Program-made: the position numbers and the translations under genes
Part shown: positions 9,180 through 20,326 of the stretch, one piece after another
Layout of the letters: every line of letters starts with the position of its first letter
Numbering within the stretch: position 1 is the first letter of the stretch
DNA from: an uncultured Verrucomicrobiota bacterium
GTDB lineage: Bacteria > Verrucomicrobiota > Verrucomicrobiia > Opitutales > Opitutaceae
Length of the DNA: 64,000 bases
NCBI GenBank assembly: GCA_913058185.1
Contig: CAJXQX010000006.1
Coordinates: forward strand, 1-64,000
Direction of reading: 5' to 3'
The notes under the pieces: generated by a model
The model's database searches: none
Told to the model about the DNA's origin: nothing
Seen by the model: the letters and a program-made list of their open reading frames with translations, nothing else

Positions 9180-11552
9180 ATGTCCCGGAGGTTCCTTCTA
9201 CTTTCCATCATCACCGCCGGCGTAGTGACCGCGCAGGCCGACGATTCCAACGCATTCCCTCCTCTCGTCTCCGAGTTCTTCGATCTCAGCTGTTTCGAGT
9301 GTCACAACCCGGTTGATAAGAAAGGTGAACTCGATCTCGAATCGCTGAAGTTCGACTCCTCCCAACTCTCGGATCGCAGCCTCTTGGCCATGATTCACGA
9401 CCGGGTGCGCGATGGGGAAATGCCTCCCAAGGAAGACTCACTCGTCGAACCCGAGGAGCGCCGTAATTTTCTTACCGAATTCGAAGCCAAAATTCACCGC
9501 GCCTCTGCTATTCACACCCAAGAACTTGGCCGCGTGAAATCCCGCCGCTTGAGCCAGGTCGAATACGAAAACACCCTCCACGATCTCTTCGGGATCGATA
9601 TCCCGCTACTGGAACACCTGCCGGAGGAAACGGCCAAAAACAGCTTCATCAACATCGCGGACAGCCAACAAATCTCGTATCATCTCCTGCAGAAGTATCT
9701 CGTCGCCATCGACCTGATGCTGGACGAGTCGTTCAAACAGGCGATCGAGCCCCGCGTGACCTACTACGAAGAATTCGAACCCCACCAACTCGGCGTGGGG
9801 CGCGAACGAATTGCCAACGAACGCATGGCCGTCTATGACGCCGACAACCACCAGCTACTCAGTTTTCCCTCCACCAACGGCTTCCACGGTCGTTTGCCCG
9901 ACACGACCGTGACGGAGACCGGCTGGTATCGCGTCACCGTCACCGCCAAAGCCCATAACGCGCCGCCTGGCCGCAGCGTTTGGACCCGACTCAAAACCGG
10001 TATCCTGCGCGCCAAGGCCCCCATGACTTACTGGGTGGGCCATTTCGAAGCGACCGACGAACTGCGCACCCACTCCTTCGACACTTGGATCCGAGCCCCT
10101 CACCAACTCGGAATCAGACCCATCGACAAGACGATCGACTGGGTTAGCTCCAAAGAAATCTATTCATTCGACGCGGTGAATAATGGTGCTGCCGCCGTAG
10201 CCGTCAAAGGCCTCACGATGGAGCGCATCTACCCGGGCCTCGCCCCAAAAGATTTACGTCAAAACCTGTTTGGTGACCTTGAGATCGACCAAGGTGAACT
10301 CCAGAGTGCGAACCCCCATCAAGACCTCGCTGACCTGTTGCTCCGCTTTGCCAATCGAGCTTTCCGTCGCTCTGTCACGGCCAAAGAGCTCGAGCCCTAT
10401 GTCGACTTCGCCAAAGACGAAATGGCCGATAGCGATTCACTCCTCGCCGGCGTGCGAGCCGGGTATCGGGCCATACTTTGTTCCCATCGGTTCATTTACT
10501 TCACTGAGGAACCCGGTCGTCTGGATGATTACGCCATCGCCTCTCGGTTAAGCTACTTCCTCTGGAGCACCACTCCCGATGCGGAACTTCGCCGTCTCGC
10601 CGATGCCGGCAAACTTTCCAATCCGCAAACGATCCGCCAACAGGTCGAACGCATGCTGGATGACGAACGATCACAGGCTTTCGTGGAGAATTTTTCCGAT
10701 AACTGGCTGAACCTAAACGACATCAATTTCACCACCCCGGACGCCAAACTGTATCCAGAATTCGATCCGGTTTTACTCTACTCAATGTTGGATGAAACTC
10801 ACAGTTTTCTAAGTCTGATGATTGAGGACGATCTGAGTGTAACTCATGTGATCGACTCCGACTTCACCGTCGTGAATGAGCGCCTCGCTCACCATTACGG
10901 CCTGCCATTTGAATCCGGTGAGGAATTTCAAAAAATCACGCTCACCGACGACGACCACCGCGGCGGCATCATCACTCAAGCCAGTGTGCTCAAAGTAACG
11001 GCCAACGGAACCACCACCTCGCCAATCGTGCGCGGCGCTTGGCTCATCGAACGTATTCTCGGCCAACATATCCCGCCGCCACCCGACCAGGTTCCCGCCA
11101 TCGAACCCGATATCCGTGGTGCCGTTTCGATCCGAGATCAGATGGATAAACACCGCTCGATCGAAAGCTGCATGGCCTGCCACAAGATGATCGATCCTCC
11201 CGGTTTCGCGCTCGAAAACTACGATGTCATCGGCGGCTGGAGAGACCACTACCGCGCCAAGTCCGAAGAGGATAAACTTATCCAAGGTCCCATCGTAGAT
11301 GCCAGCTACCACATGGCCGACGGCCGCCCCTTCCAAGACATCGAAGGATTCAAAAGCATTGTGCTATCGTCCCCCGACAAGATCGCGCGCAACGTTTTAA
11401 ACCAGATTCTCACCTACGCTACTGGGGCCGAAATTCAATTTGGTGACCGTCGCGAAATCGATCGCATCGTTACCGAGCTCGCCGAACACGACTACGGTTT
11501 CCGCTCCCTCATCCTCGCCGCCACCCAGAGCGACATCTTCCTTTCCAAATAA
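9180..11552 (+). CDS. Secreted DUF1592/DUF1588/DUF1585-like protein with cytochrome c-like motifs
   Basis: Signal peptide; CFECH and CMACH (CXXCH) motifs; SRRLSQVEYENTLHDLFG and IASRLSYFLWSTTPD patterns. Confidence 0.8.
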   Translation: MSRRFLLLSIITAGVVTAQADDSNAFPPLVSEFFDLSCFECHNPVDKKGELDLESLKFDSSQLSDRSLLAMIHDRVRDGEMPPKEDSLVEPEERRNFLTEFEAKIHRASAIHTQELGRVKSRRLSQVEYENTLHDLFGIDIPLLEHLPEETAKNSFINIADSQQISYHLLQKYLVAIDLMLDESFKQAIEPRVTYYEEFEPHQLGVGRERIANERMAVYDADNHQLLSFPSTNGFHGRLPDTTVTETGWYRVTVTAKAHNAPPGRSVWTRLKTGILRAKAPMTYWVGHFEATDELRTHSFDTWIRAPHQLGIRPIDKTIDWVSSKEIYSFDAVNNGAAAVAVKGLTMERIYPGLAPKDLRQNLFGDLEIDQGELQSANPHQDLADLLLRFANRAFRRSVTAKELEPYVDFAKDEMADSDSLLAGVRAGYRAILCSHRFIYFTEEPGRLDDYAIASRLSYFLWSTTPDAELRRLADAGKLSNPQTIRQQVERMLDDERSQAFVENFSDNWLNLNDINFTTPDAKLYPEFDPVLLYSMLDETHSFLSLMIEDDLSVTHVIDSDFTVVNERLAHHYGLPFESGEEFQKITLTDDDHRGGIITQASVLKVTANGTTTSPIVRGAWLIERILGQHIPPPPDQVPAIEPDIRGAVSIRDQMDKHRSIESCMACHKMIDPPGFALENYDVIGGWRDHYRAKSEEDKLIQGPIVDASYHMADGRPFQDIEGFKSIVLSSPDKIARNVLNQILTYATGAEIQFGDRREIDRIVTELAEHDYGFRSLILAATQSDIFLSK

Positions 11553-11568
11553 CCTCTCCTCTGCCCCG

Positions 11569-12288
11569 ATGAAAAACCTCCTCCCCCTCGCCCTGCTCTG
11601 TTCCAGCCTGGGCCTCACCACCAACGTCGTAGCCGGCGACTACGGCACTCTCATTTTTGAAGACACCTTCGATCGCACCGAGTCCCAGGAACTCAAAGAT
11701 GAGCCCGGCAATGAGTGGACGACCAGCAGCGACAAGACCGCCGAGGGGAACAAAGAAGTCGATCTACGGGACGGCTACATGTATATCTACACTCACGAAG
11801 TGGCCTGGCACGCGACGTCTGTGCGGCACGCCTTTGAATTCCGTGATGGCACCCTCGCACTGCGTTTCATGCTCGAGGATGACGATGATGAACTGAATCT
11901 AAACTTCGCCGACATGGAGCTCGAATCCGTCCACGCCGGGCACTTATTCAAGGTCATCCTCTCCAAAGAATCGGTAGAAATCGCCGATCAAAAAACTGGC
12001 AATATGGATCTCAAAATTCGCCAGGCCCGACAGGATAAAACCGTTACCCCCGAGCAGCAGGCGATGCTCGCCACTAAATCCAAAACCATCCCGAACGATT
12101 TGGAAATTGGCATCTGGCACGAAGTCGCGGTCACCCTGCGTGGCTCAAGACTTTCCGTTGAGATTGACGGTAAAACCGTGGGGTCATTCCGCTCCGAAGG
12201 CTTCGACCATCCGACCAAACGACTCCTTCGTCTCCTGGTGGCCAAAAATGCCTACATCGACGACTTGCGCATCTGGCGTGAGAGCTAA
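11569..12288 (+). CDS. Secreted LamG/DUF1080-like protein
   Basis: MKNLLPLALLCSS signal peptide; DTFDRTES...NEW and EVDGKTVGSF-type jelly-roll pattern; start at 11569 preferred over 11440. Confidence 0.55.
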   Translation: MKNLLPLALLCSSLGLTTNVVAGDYGTLIFEDTFDRTESQELKDEPGNEWTTSSDKTAEGNKEVDLRDGYMYIYTHEVAWHATSVRHAFEFRDGTLALRFMLEDDDDELNLNFADMELESVHAGHLFKVILSKESVEIADQKTGNMDLKIRQARQDKTVTPEQQAMLATKSKTIPNDLEIGIWHEVAVTLRGSRLSVEIDGKTVGSFRSEGFDHPTKRLLRLLVAKNAYIDDLRIWRES

Positions 12289-12429
12289 GGACATTTCTCT
12301 GAAAGGCCGGCTCGGGTTCACAGCATCTGCGAATTCTCACGCAACCGACCTGAAGCCCCTTCGATCGTATCCCAGTAGCCGTCAGCCTTCGTTGAAACGG
12401 TGTCCGTGAACCGAATCACGCCGAGCCAA

Positions 12430-13038
12430 CTACTGAATATTGGTGATCAAAGCCGCCTTCGCACCCTTGCGATCACCCCGTTTGATAGCTTCGAAGATCG
12501 CTACGTGCTCTTGGTAACTTTCGATCCAATCACCGAGGCGATGATAGTGAAGCATCATGGCCGAGATGACCTGCTTCCATAAGCCAATCAGTTTCTCACT
12601 GCCGCCTCTCTCCACAATCGCTTCATGGAATGCCATGTCAGATTTTATGATGGCCGACAAAACACCCTCCCGGCACGCCGTGTGGTTTTTCTCCAGACAT
12701 CGCTCCAGAACCGTCAGATCCGAATCGTCGATTTGTTTGATGAACCTATCCAATGCAAACAGTTCAACCTTAAGGCGAATATCAATCACTAGCGGCTGGA
12801 TTTCATCATCCATCCGCGAGGCCACTTTGACCCCGCAATTCGGCGTCGCGACTAACAGCCCTTCTTGCGTCAGCTGAAGTAAAGCATCCCGGATCGGTGA
12901 ACGACTAACCGCGTAGCGTTTGGCCAGGGCGAATTCCCTCAGGTTCTCACCCGGTTCGAAAACCTGCCCCATGACATCATCGCGGAGGCGATGCACTACT
13001 TGCGCACGAATCGTGCGGAAAATGGGTTGGTCAGGCAT
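12430..13038 (-). CDS. GntR-family (FCD-type) transcriptional regulator
   Basis: 202 aa; LREFALAKRYAVSRSPIRDALLQLTQEGLL winged-helix motif. Confidence 0.87.
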   Translation of the reverse strand: MPDQPIFRTIRAQVVHRLRDDVMGQVFEPGENLREFALAKRYAVSRSPIRDALLQLTQEGLLVATPNCGVKVASRMDDEIQPLVIDIRLKVELFALDRFIKQIDDSDLTVLERCLEKNHTACREGVLSAIIKSDMAFHEAIVERGGSEKLIGLWKQVISAMMLHYHRLGDWIESYQEHVAIFEAIKRGDRKGAKAALITNIQ

Positions 13039-13163
13039 GTGAAATCACATCTTCACCAGAATATCTGGATCGTTCAATACGGATTCCATACAATATGCGC
13101 GAGACACTTGGAGGTATTTGTCTATTCAGACCCTTCGGGAAAGACCATCGATCTCACGCCGCT

Positions 13164-14519
13164 TCACACGAGGAACAGCAGCGTCGTCGCCGCAGCCACC
13201 AACACCATTACCGTGAAGATCAGGAATACATCCCCGGCCCGACGATGGGAAAATGAACGGATCTCGGGACTAAACCGGAATCGGATAGCCGCATAACCCA
13301 ACAACGGCAGCGTCAGGGTTTGCGTGATTCCCGCAAAGATCACCCAGGCCCGTGGATTCGGCAAAATCACAAACATCAACGCCGCCGCCAACGGCAGAGC
13401 GACTCCCAGAACACGCTCCGCCTTGCATCGGCTTTCTGCCGATTGCTTGCCTTTAATCACGTCGGCCCAGACGAGCGCACTACTCGCGTTGTTGACTAGG
13501 AATGTGGAATACAAAACCACACACGCCCCACCGAGAAAGAGCACCATACCCAAGTCGCCGAATACCGGCTGATACATTTCTGACAGGACTTGGATGAGTT
13601 CCGCCCCCGCCGGCTTCAGTCCGGAACGCGCCAACACCGCTGCGCCGAGTAAGTAAAACGCCACCGTCGATACCGTATAGATGGCCATCGAACACAACGC
13701 GTCCCACTTCATTACCCGCAACCAGCCTTCAGCTCGGTGGCGCCACGCGTCACTGCCATCCGAGATACCCGTGTAACTACCGTAGCCTTTCTTCAGGCAC
13801 CAATACGGATAAAAGAAGATCTCCCCCGCTGCCATTCCGATGATGCCAAACGCCGCCAAGGCCGTGGTGAGTCCCACCGTAAAATCATCCCCCGGGGGAA
13901 ACTGAAAACTCAACCCACGGCCGATATCGCCCGCCGAAATGGCCCACTCCTCGTGGGATTGCAGGGCGAAAACATTAAAAACCGAGACCAGGGTAAATCC
14001 GCCCACCACCACGATCATGATCCGTTCGAGCAGGCGATAGCGACCGGGCCACAGCAGTGCTGCCGTGCCAACGGCAATCACCAGCGACCAAATCAATACA
14101 TCCGTCGAACTCGTGGCGCTCATCGGTATGGCGATGGCCAAGGCTTGTCCCACTCCACCCAACACTCCGCCCATCTGTCCGATCCCACCAAACAACATCG
14201 CTAACACCACCCAGGCGATCCAATGCAAGCCACGTGGTTTCCAGCCCGGTAGGTCACCGAGCAAGGCCAACGTGGTTCGGCCCGATAGCACGGCGGCGCG
14301 ACCGACCTCGAGCTGCACGCTTACCTTCACGATGCAGCCAATCAGGATAATCCACAGCAGCCAAAACCCGGCCTCCGCGCCCGCGATTGTCGTAGCGATC
14401 AACTCCCCTGAGCCCACCACCGATCCTGCGATAATGATCCCCGGACCAATCTCACGCAGCGTTCCTTTCAAATCCTGCGGCGCTTCCCGCGTTTGGTCGG
14501 TTGGTTGAGGATCTTTCAT
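13164..14519 (-). CDS. Nramp-family transporter-like membrane protein
   Basis: GPGIIIAGSVVGSGELIATTIAGAEAGFWLLW in TM1 region; multiple hydrophobic segments. Confidence 0.78.
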   Translation of the reverse strand: MKDPQPTDQTREAPQDLKGTLREIGPGIIIAGSVVGSGELIATTIAGAEAGFWLLWIILIGCIVKVSVQLEVGRAAVLSGRTTLALLGDLPGWKPRGLHWIAWVVLAMLFGGIGQMGGVLGGVGQALAIAIPMSATSSTDVLIWSLVIAVGTAALLWPGRYRLLERIMIVVVGGFTLVSVFNVFALQSHEEWAISAGDIGRGLSFQFPPGDDFTVGLTTALAAFGIIGMAAGEIFFYPYWCLKKGYGSYTGISDGSDAWRHRAEGWLRVMKWDALCSMAIYTVSTVAFYLLGAAVLARSGLKPAGAELIQVLSEMYQPVFGDLGMVLFLGGACVVLYSTFLVNNASSALVWADVIKGKQSAESRCKAERVLGVALPLAAALMFVILPNPRAWVIFAGITQTLTLPLLGYAAIRFRFSPEIRSFSHRRAGDVFLIFTVMVLVAAATTLLFLV

Positions 14520-14525
14520 AACAAC

Positions 14526-15650
14526 TCAAACTTCCGCGCAGCTTTCCGCGGTGATGTTTTCTCCTTTTAGGTAAGGGGCCAAGGCGGGCCAATCGAAAGT
14601 CACGCCAATTCCCGGTTCATCCGGAGCAACCGCGAGGTGATTTTCTAGGGCCAAGGGCCGGATGGTGTATTGGTCGATCGGGAAACTGTGATACTCAAGC
14701 CAACCCGCATTGCTCTGCGCCGAGACCAAACTCACGTGCAATTCCTGCATGCCGTGAGAACATATTGGCAGTCCGTATTCACGTGACATCGCGGCGACTT
14801 TGAGCCACGGCGTAATCCCGCCGCAGGTCGAGGCATCGGGTTGAATGAAGGACAACTTCGCCTGACGAAACGCGTAGCCGAACTCGTGCACGGTGTGGAG
14901 GTTCTCCCCCATCGCCAATGGCATCGCCGTCTTATCCGCGATCTCCGCTATACCTAAATAATCGTCGGGTAGAGTCGGTTCCTCCAGCCAGTAAATATTG
15001 TAGGGTCGAAACGCTTCCGCCGCTTCAACCGCCTGCGCCACCGACCAACCATAATTGGCGTCGACCATGAACGTGACGTCGGAGCCAATCATCTCACGCA
15101 CCGCTTTCACCCGGGCCACATCTTCGGCCAACTCAGGCTGCCCAACTTTGATTTTCACCGCATTGAACCCGCGGTCCAGATACCCCTGCACATGCGTCAG
15201 TAGTTTCGGTAGGGGGAAATTTAAATCGATCCCACCGCCATAGACGCGACAGGTGCGTCCCGCGCCTCCCGCGACTTTCCACAGAGGTAAATTCGCTTTG
15301 CGGCAACGAATATCCCACAGCGCGATATCAATCGCTGCCATGGCAAAACTGGAGATTCCTCCCCGTCCGACATAATGGATGTGCCACTCGCAAAATTCGG
15401 CAATCGCTTCGACGTCGTCGCCATCGTGACCAATAAGCTCAGGCGCAAGATCGTCATCGATCATCGCCTGAATTGCAGTGCCGCCTCGTCCCCCGGTGTA
15501 GCAGTAGCCCGTGCCTTCGCTACCGTCTGCCAACGTGATCGTCGCGGTCACCAACTGGAAACTAAAATGATCACCGTGTTTAGCATCCGTCAGCACCTCG
15601 GCCAAAGGAACGTCAAACAATCGGGAGACGATATTAACGATCTCACTCAT
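14526..15650 (-). CDS. Mandelate racemase/muconate lactonizing enzyme (enolase superfamily) protein
   Basis: [42 protein letters not shown] motifs; start at MSEIVN. Confidence 0.85.
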   Translation of the reverse strand: MSEIVNIVSRLFDVPLAEVLTDAKHGDHFSFQLVTATITLADGSEGTGYCYTGGRGGTAIQAMIDDDLAPELIGHDGDDVEAIAEFCEWHIHYVGRGGISSFAMAAIDIALWDIRCRKANLPLWKVAGGAGRTCRVYGGGIDLNFPLPKLLTHVQGYLDRGFNAVKIKVGQPELAEDVARVKAVREMIGSDVTFMVDANYGWSVAQAVEAAEAFRPYNIYWLEEPTLPDDYLGIAEIADKTAMPLAMGENLHTVHEFGYAFRQAKLSFIQPDASTCGGITPWLKVAAMSREYGLPICSHGMQELHVSLVSAQSNAGWLEYHSFPIDQYTIRPLALENHLAVAPDEPGIGVTFDWPALAPYLKGENITAESCAEV

Positions 15651-17130
15651 CAGATCCCGGGGCAAAATTCACGTAGACCGTTTTCTTCTCGAGGTAGTTC
15701 TCCATCCCGTATTTTCCATCTTCGCCGCCGGTGCCGCTCTTGCGGAATCCATTGTGGAATCCCTGCCGCTGTTCACCCATCGCGCGGTTGATGTAGATCT
15801 CGCCGAAGTGGAGCTCGCCGACCGCCCGCTGAATCCGACGCATATCCTTGGTGAAAAGATACGCGGACAACCCATACTCGCTGTCATTAGCCAACCACAG
15901 CGCCTCTTCATAACTACCGATGCGCATAATGGGACTGACCACCCCGAAGACCTCATCGCGCATGATTTCCATGTCGTTGGACGCTTCGGTTAAAATCGTC
16001 GGCTTGAACCAATGACCTTTTTTAAAGCGGGCTCCTTTGGGTCGACTGCCACCGAGGGCAACCTTGCATCCGGCGTCGACCGCACGCTGCACCATCGCTT
16101 CCATTTTTTCGAGTTCCACCCGGCTGACTTTTGGGCCGATATCAGTGCCCTTCTTCATGGGATCGCCGAGTTTCAGCTTGGCACTGGCCGCGACGAATTT
16201 TTGGACAAATTCATCGTAGACGGCATCGTGGATGTAATAACGCTCCGAGCAGGTGCAGACCTGACCGTTGTTCAAATAGCGGGAAACCATCGCGGCATCG
16301 ACCGCCTGATCCACGTCGCCATCCTCCATCAAAATAAACGGTGCCTTACCGCCAAGTTCGAGCCGCACGGCCGACAGATTGTCCGCACACGAACGAAAAA
16401 TCTCCTGTCCGGTCCGTGTGCTACCGGTCATCGTCACCAGGCGCGTGATGGGGTTCTTCACCAGAGCGGCGCCCAGTTCCGCGCCTTGGCCAGTCACGAT
16501 ATTGATCACGCCTTTGGGCAGCCCAGCCTCGGTCGCAAGTTTGCCAAGTTCCAAAACCGTCAAAGGCGTCAAAGGCGGCGGTTTCACCACCATGACATTA
16601 CCCGCCGTCAAAGCGGGTCCAATCTTCCGGCAAGCCAGCGCTAAGGGGAAATTCCACGCCAATATCCCAACCGTAACGCCGTAAGGCACTTTGTGTATCC
16701 AGATATGCTCATCGGGGTTATCGGACGGATAAATATCACCCTCCAACCGACGCGCACCAGAAGCCGCAAAGTTGATGAAATCGGCCGACACATCGACTTC
16801 GCCGTAGGCCAACGGTAGCACCTTGCCCTGCTCGGCGACTAAAAGATGAGCGAGCCGATCTCGGTTCTCGCTGATCTTCGCAGCGAACTTGGTGAGGAGG
16901 GCTCCTCGCACCACTGCGGGGGTCGCTGCCCAATCCGGTTGCGCAGCTTGCGCCGACTCAAGCGCTCGTTGCGCTTCGGCTTCGCCCCCTTCTTGCACGG
17001 TGGCGATGAGTTCTTCGGTGGTCGGATTTTCGACTTTAATTTTCGCCTTCGAGGCCGCCGAGACCCACTGACCATCGATATACATTTGGTAGTGATCGAT
17101 GCCGTTCCTTCTACGTTTCATTGGAGCCAT
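15643..17130 (-). CDS. Aldehyde dehydrogenase (lactaldehyde dehydrogenase-like)
   Basis: [23 protein letters not shown] start at 17130; [12 protein letters not shown] and [13 protein letters not shown] motifs. Confidence 0.87.
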   Translation of the reverse strand: MAPMKRRRNGIDHYQMYIDGQWVSAASKAKIKVENPTTEELIATVQEGGEAEAQRALESAQAAQPDWAATPAVVRGALLTKFAAKISENRDRLAHLLVAEQGKVLPLAYGEVDVSADFINFAASGARRLEGDIYPSDNPDEHIWIHKVPYGVTVGILAWNFPLALACRKIGPALTAGNVMVVKPPPLTPLTVLELGKLATEAGLPKGVINIVTGQGAELGAALVKNPITRLVTMTGSTRTGQEIFRSCADNLSAVRLELGGKAPFILMEDGDVDQAVDAAMVSRYLNNGQVCTCSERYYIHDAVYDEFVQKFVAASAKLKLGDPMKKGTDIGPKVSRVELEKMEAMVQRAVDAGCKVALGGSRPKGARFKKGHWFKPTILTEASNDMEIMRDEVFGVVSPIMRIGSYEEALWLANDSEYGLSAYLFTKDMRRIQRAVGELHFGEIYINRAMGEQRQGFHNGFRKSGTGGEDGKYGMENYLEKKTVYVNFAPGSDE

Positions 17131-17165
17131 GGTAAGAAAATTTAAAAGTGTGATTGAAGAAAAAC

Positions 17166-17939
17166 TTAGCGCCCCATCCATCCACCATCGACCAACATGG
17201 TGGTGCCGTGCACGTAGCGAGCGGCGTCAGAAGCCAGAAATACGACGGGGCCTTTGAAATCTTCGGGTTCGCCCCAACGCCCAGCGGGGATGCGAGCCAG
17301 GATTTGCGCCCGACGAACCGAATCGTCACGCAAGGCCTGAGTGTTGTCTGTCGCGATGTAACCGGGAGCGATCGCATTCACGTTCACGCCTGATTTGGCC
17401 CATTCATTGGCAAATGCCATGGTGAGTTGTCCGATCCCTCCTTTACTTGCGGCGTATCCTGGAACGGTGATGCCGCCCTGGAACGTGAGCAGCGATGCCG
17501 TAAAAATCACTTTGCCCGAACCGCGCTCCACCATCTCTCGGCCAAATTCCCGCGTCAGCACGAACTGCGCGTTCAAGTTCACTTCCATCACTTGATCCCA
17601 ATATTCGTCGGAATGCTCGACCGCGGGTGCCCGTAATATAGTTCCGGCATTATTTACCAGGATATCTACCACCGGGTGATTCGCTTTCACCTCCGCAATA
17701 AATCGGTATAATGCGGGCCGGTCCGCGAAGTCACAGGCGTAACCACGAAAGGAGCGACCGGTGGCATTTACCGCCTGCTCGACTGCGCTACCCGATGCTT
17801 CGAGCGAAGCGGAAACACCGATAATATCAGCACCAGCTTCGGCGAGAGCTTCCGCCATCGCGCGGCCGATACCACGTTTGCACCCGGTCACGAGCGCGGT
17901 GCGACCCGTAAGGTCGAAGGTTTGGAGTGTATTCTTCAT
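17166..17939 (-). CDS. SDR oxidoreductase (KduD/2-keto-3-deoxy sugar-acid dehydrogenase-like)
   Basis: GRTALVTGCKRGIGRAMA, NNAGTI, YAASKGGI, NAIAPGYIATDNT motifs. Confidence 0.87.
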   Translation of the reverse strand: MKNTLQTFDLTGRTALVTGCKRGIGRAMAEALAEAGADIIGVSASLEASGSAVEQAVNATGRSFRGYACDFADRPALYRFIAEVKANHPVVDILVNNAGTILRAPAVEHSDEYWDQVMEVNLNAQFVLTREFGREMVERGSGKVIFTASLLTFQGGITVPGYAASKGGIGQLTMAFANEWAKSGVNVNAIAPGYIATDNTQALRDDSVRRAQILARIPAGRWGEPEDFKGPVVFLASDAARYVHGTTMLVDGGWMGR

Positions 17940-17959
17940 GTCGCCAAAATGGGGTGCTT

Positions 17960-18979
17960 CTAGGAGGCGCAGGAAATCAGGGTTTTGATACCGCTCGGTT
18001 GTCTCTCGATCTCTTCGAAGGCCGCCTGCACTTCGTCTAGGGGGCGAACTTCGGTGATGAGTTTGTCCAGACTCAGTTGGCCACTGGCGGCTAATGCGAT
18101 CGCCTCATCAAAGTCACAAGGCTCGTAGAGTCGGGCGCCAATCAAACGTAACTCCGACCAAAAAAACTTAAATAAACTCACGGGCCGCGGCTCCGGGTGA
18201 ATCGCGACCATCACGATCCGGCCGCGCGCGGCGGACACTTCGGTCATCGCTTCAACGCCGGGAGCAGACCCCGAGACTTCAAACACACAATCCGCCATCG
18301 CTCCATCGGTGATCTTGGCGACGGCCTCCGGGAGTTTCTCTTTCAGCGGATTCACCGTAATGATACCGAGCGATTCAGTGAGTTTGAGGCGAACCTCGTT
18401 GATCTCTGACAAAATCACGCGGGCGCCTTTGGACTTCGCGACCAGCGCGATCAACAACCCGATCGGACCTCCCCCGATCACAACACACGTTTCACCCGCT
18501 TTCACTTCGCCGAGCCGTACGTCGTGGCAGGCCACCGCGGCCGGCTCGATCATCGCTCCGTGTTGCATGGAAAGTTCCTCCGGGAGGTTGTGGAGCGTGT
18601 AGGCCGGGACCGTCCACGAGGCTTGCATGCCACCGGGCTGATCGATGCCGATGAACTTCAGATTACGCCCCACATGAGCGTTCCCGCGGTCGAATTCCGT
18701 CTCCGGGCCAAAACAAAGCGGACGCACTGCCACACGATCGCCGGCGGAAAACTCGGTAACGCCCTCGCCGACCTCGGCGACGGTCGCAGAGACCTCGTGA
18801 CCAATGACGAGTGGTTGGCTGACTCGCTGGTCCATATGGCCGAGGAAGATGTGCATGTCGGTCCCGCAAATACCGCAATAAGCGACGTCGAGGCGCACTT
18901 CACCAGGCCCCGGAGGCATGGGGAGACTTTCGACGACTTCGATCGAGCGAGTGGACGCGTAGGCGGCTGCTTTTTTCAT
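17960..18979 (-). CDS. Zinc-binding alcohol dehydrogenase family protein
   Basis: MKKAAAYASTRSIEVVE start at 18979; CGICGTDMHIFLG, GHEVSATV, GGGPIGLLIAL motifs. Confidence 0.87.
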   Translation of the reverse strand: MKKAAAYASTRSIEVVESLPMPPGPGEVRLDVAYCGICGTDMHIFLGHMDQRVSQPLVIGHEVSATVAEVGEGVTEFSAGDRVAVRPLCFGPETEFDRGNAHVGRNLKFIGIDQPGGMQASWTVPAYTLHNLPEELSMQHGAMIEPAAVACHDVRLGEVKAGETCVVIGGGPIGLLIALVAKSKGARVILSEINEVRLKLTESLGIITVNPLKEKLPEAVAKITDGAMADCVFEVSGSAPGVEAMTEVSAARGRIVMVAIHPEPRPVSLFKFFWSELRLIGARLYEPCDFDEAIALAASGQLSLDKLITEVRPLDEVQAAFEEIERQPSGIKTLISCAS

Positions 18980-19204
18980 GAAAGGTGAGGGTCGTTGGGC
19001 TCGGATTACGGGTCCAAAATCCTTCCCCGAAATCAACAAAAAGGAAACTGATTGAGCCGATTGAGAACCAATACATCGCGGCCGTTCTGTCGATGTATTT
19101 TGTATGCAATCTGAATTCAAACGCTTAATTCGACTTAATGGCGGGCAAAAAATTTAGCTTGCCCGAACCTATCTGGTGGGGGGCGAATTGAGTCAAAATA
19201 CCAG

Positions 19205-19359
<155 letters not shown>

Positions 19360-19404
19360 CTTTTCTACAGCCTGCGATCTACCGAGAACAGGATAGTGTG
19401 CGAT

Positions 19405-20250
19405 TTAGAGGAACGGGTTGAATTTTCGTTCGTTCTCGATGGTCGTCAAAGGTCCGTGACCGGGAGCGATGACGGTCTCGGGAGCTGCGCCATCGATCAC
19501 CGCGTGCAGACTCGAGTGCAGCCGTTTGCAGCAATGAAAGGCCCCACCAATCGATCCGGCGAATAACAGATCGCCCGCAACCAACAGCGATCGGCCATGC
19601 GGCGCTTGCGGAGCCGAAACCCGGTAACAGTGGTGCGACTCCACGTGACCAGGCGTCGAGCAGACCTCCACCGAGAATCCTTTTTCGTTAACCACCGCAC
19701 CGTCGTTAAGGGCAATCACCCCGTCGGGTCTATCATCGGCGTCGGGTCCGAATACCGGCACATCGCGGAAACGTTTGCGCACCGCACTCAAGCCACCGCA
19801 GTGCTCGGTTTCGTAGTGCGTAAGAAATACCGCCGCCACTCGATTAATCTTGGTCGGCCAGCTTTTCCACAGCCCTTCGGCACCCGTGCCGGTATCAAAT
19901 AGAATCCCCCAGTCTTGGCTGCAGTCAGCGACGAAGTAGGCGTTGGCCACTCCGATGCCATGGGACATGCGCAGCGGATAGAGGCAAAACGGCAGTCCAC
20001 TGATCTCAGGTAAGGGATAGGCTTCGCTCGCGACCGCATTCAGTCCAACCGACTGCAAGTTGAGCAATTTTGCCAGCCGTTCGAGTTCTAATGGTTCGAG
20101 ACGCTCACAATAATCGATGACGGAACGGAGCCGTTCGACCGGGATCCCCGTTTGCTCTGCCACCGCCGACTCTTCTAGGCCACAGCCCCGGATAGCCTTG
20201 TCGAGCACATCGCCCAATTCGTCTTCCAAAGGTGCCCGTTCGATTACCAT
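19405..20250 (-). CDS. MBL-fold metallo-hydrolase-like protein with N-terminal HTH-like segment
   Basis: GILFDTGTGAEG, FLTHYETEHCGG, STPGHVESHHCY, LLVAGDLLF, APGHGPLTT; N-terminus VAEQTGIPVERLRSVI resembles an HTH. Confidence 0.7.
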   Translation of the reverse strand: MVIERAPLEDELGDVLDKAIRGCGLEESAVAEQTGIPVERLRSVIDYCERLEPLELERLAKLLNLQSVGLNAVASEAYPLPEISGLPFCLYPLRMSHGIGVANAYFVADCSQDWGILFDTGTGAEGLWKSWPTKINRVAAVFLTHYETEHCGGLSAVRKRFRDVPVFGPDADDRPDGVIALNDGAVVNEKGFSVEVCSTPGHVESHHCYRVSAPQAPHGRSLLVAGDLLFAGSIGGAFHCCKRLHSSLHAVIDGAAPETVIAPGHGPLTTIENERKFNPFL

Positions 20251-20326
20251 GGCACTACCCTACCACCTTTGGCCCAGAGAGCAAAAATGTTTTGGCGCGT
20301 CTTCTTCAATTCATCAACATGATGAC

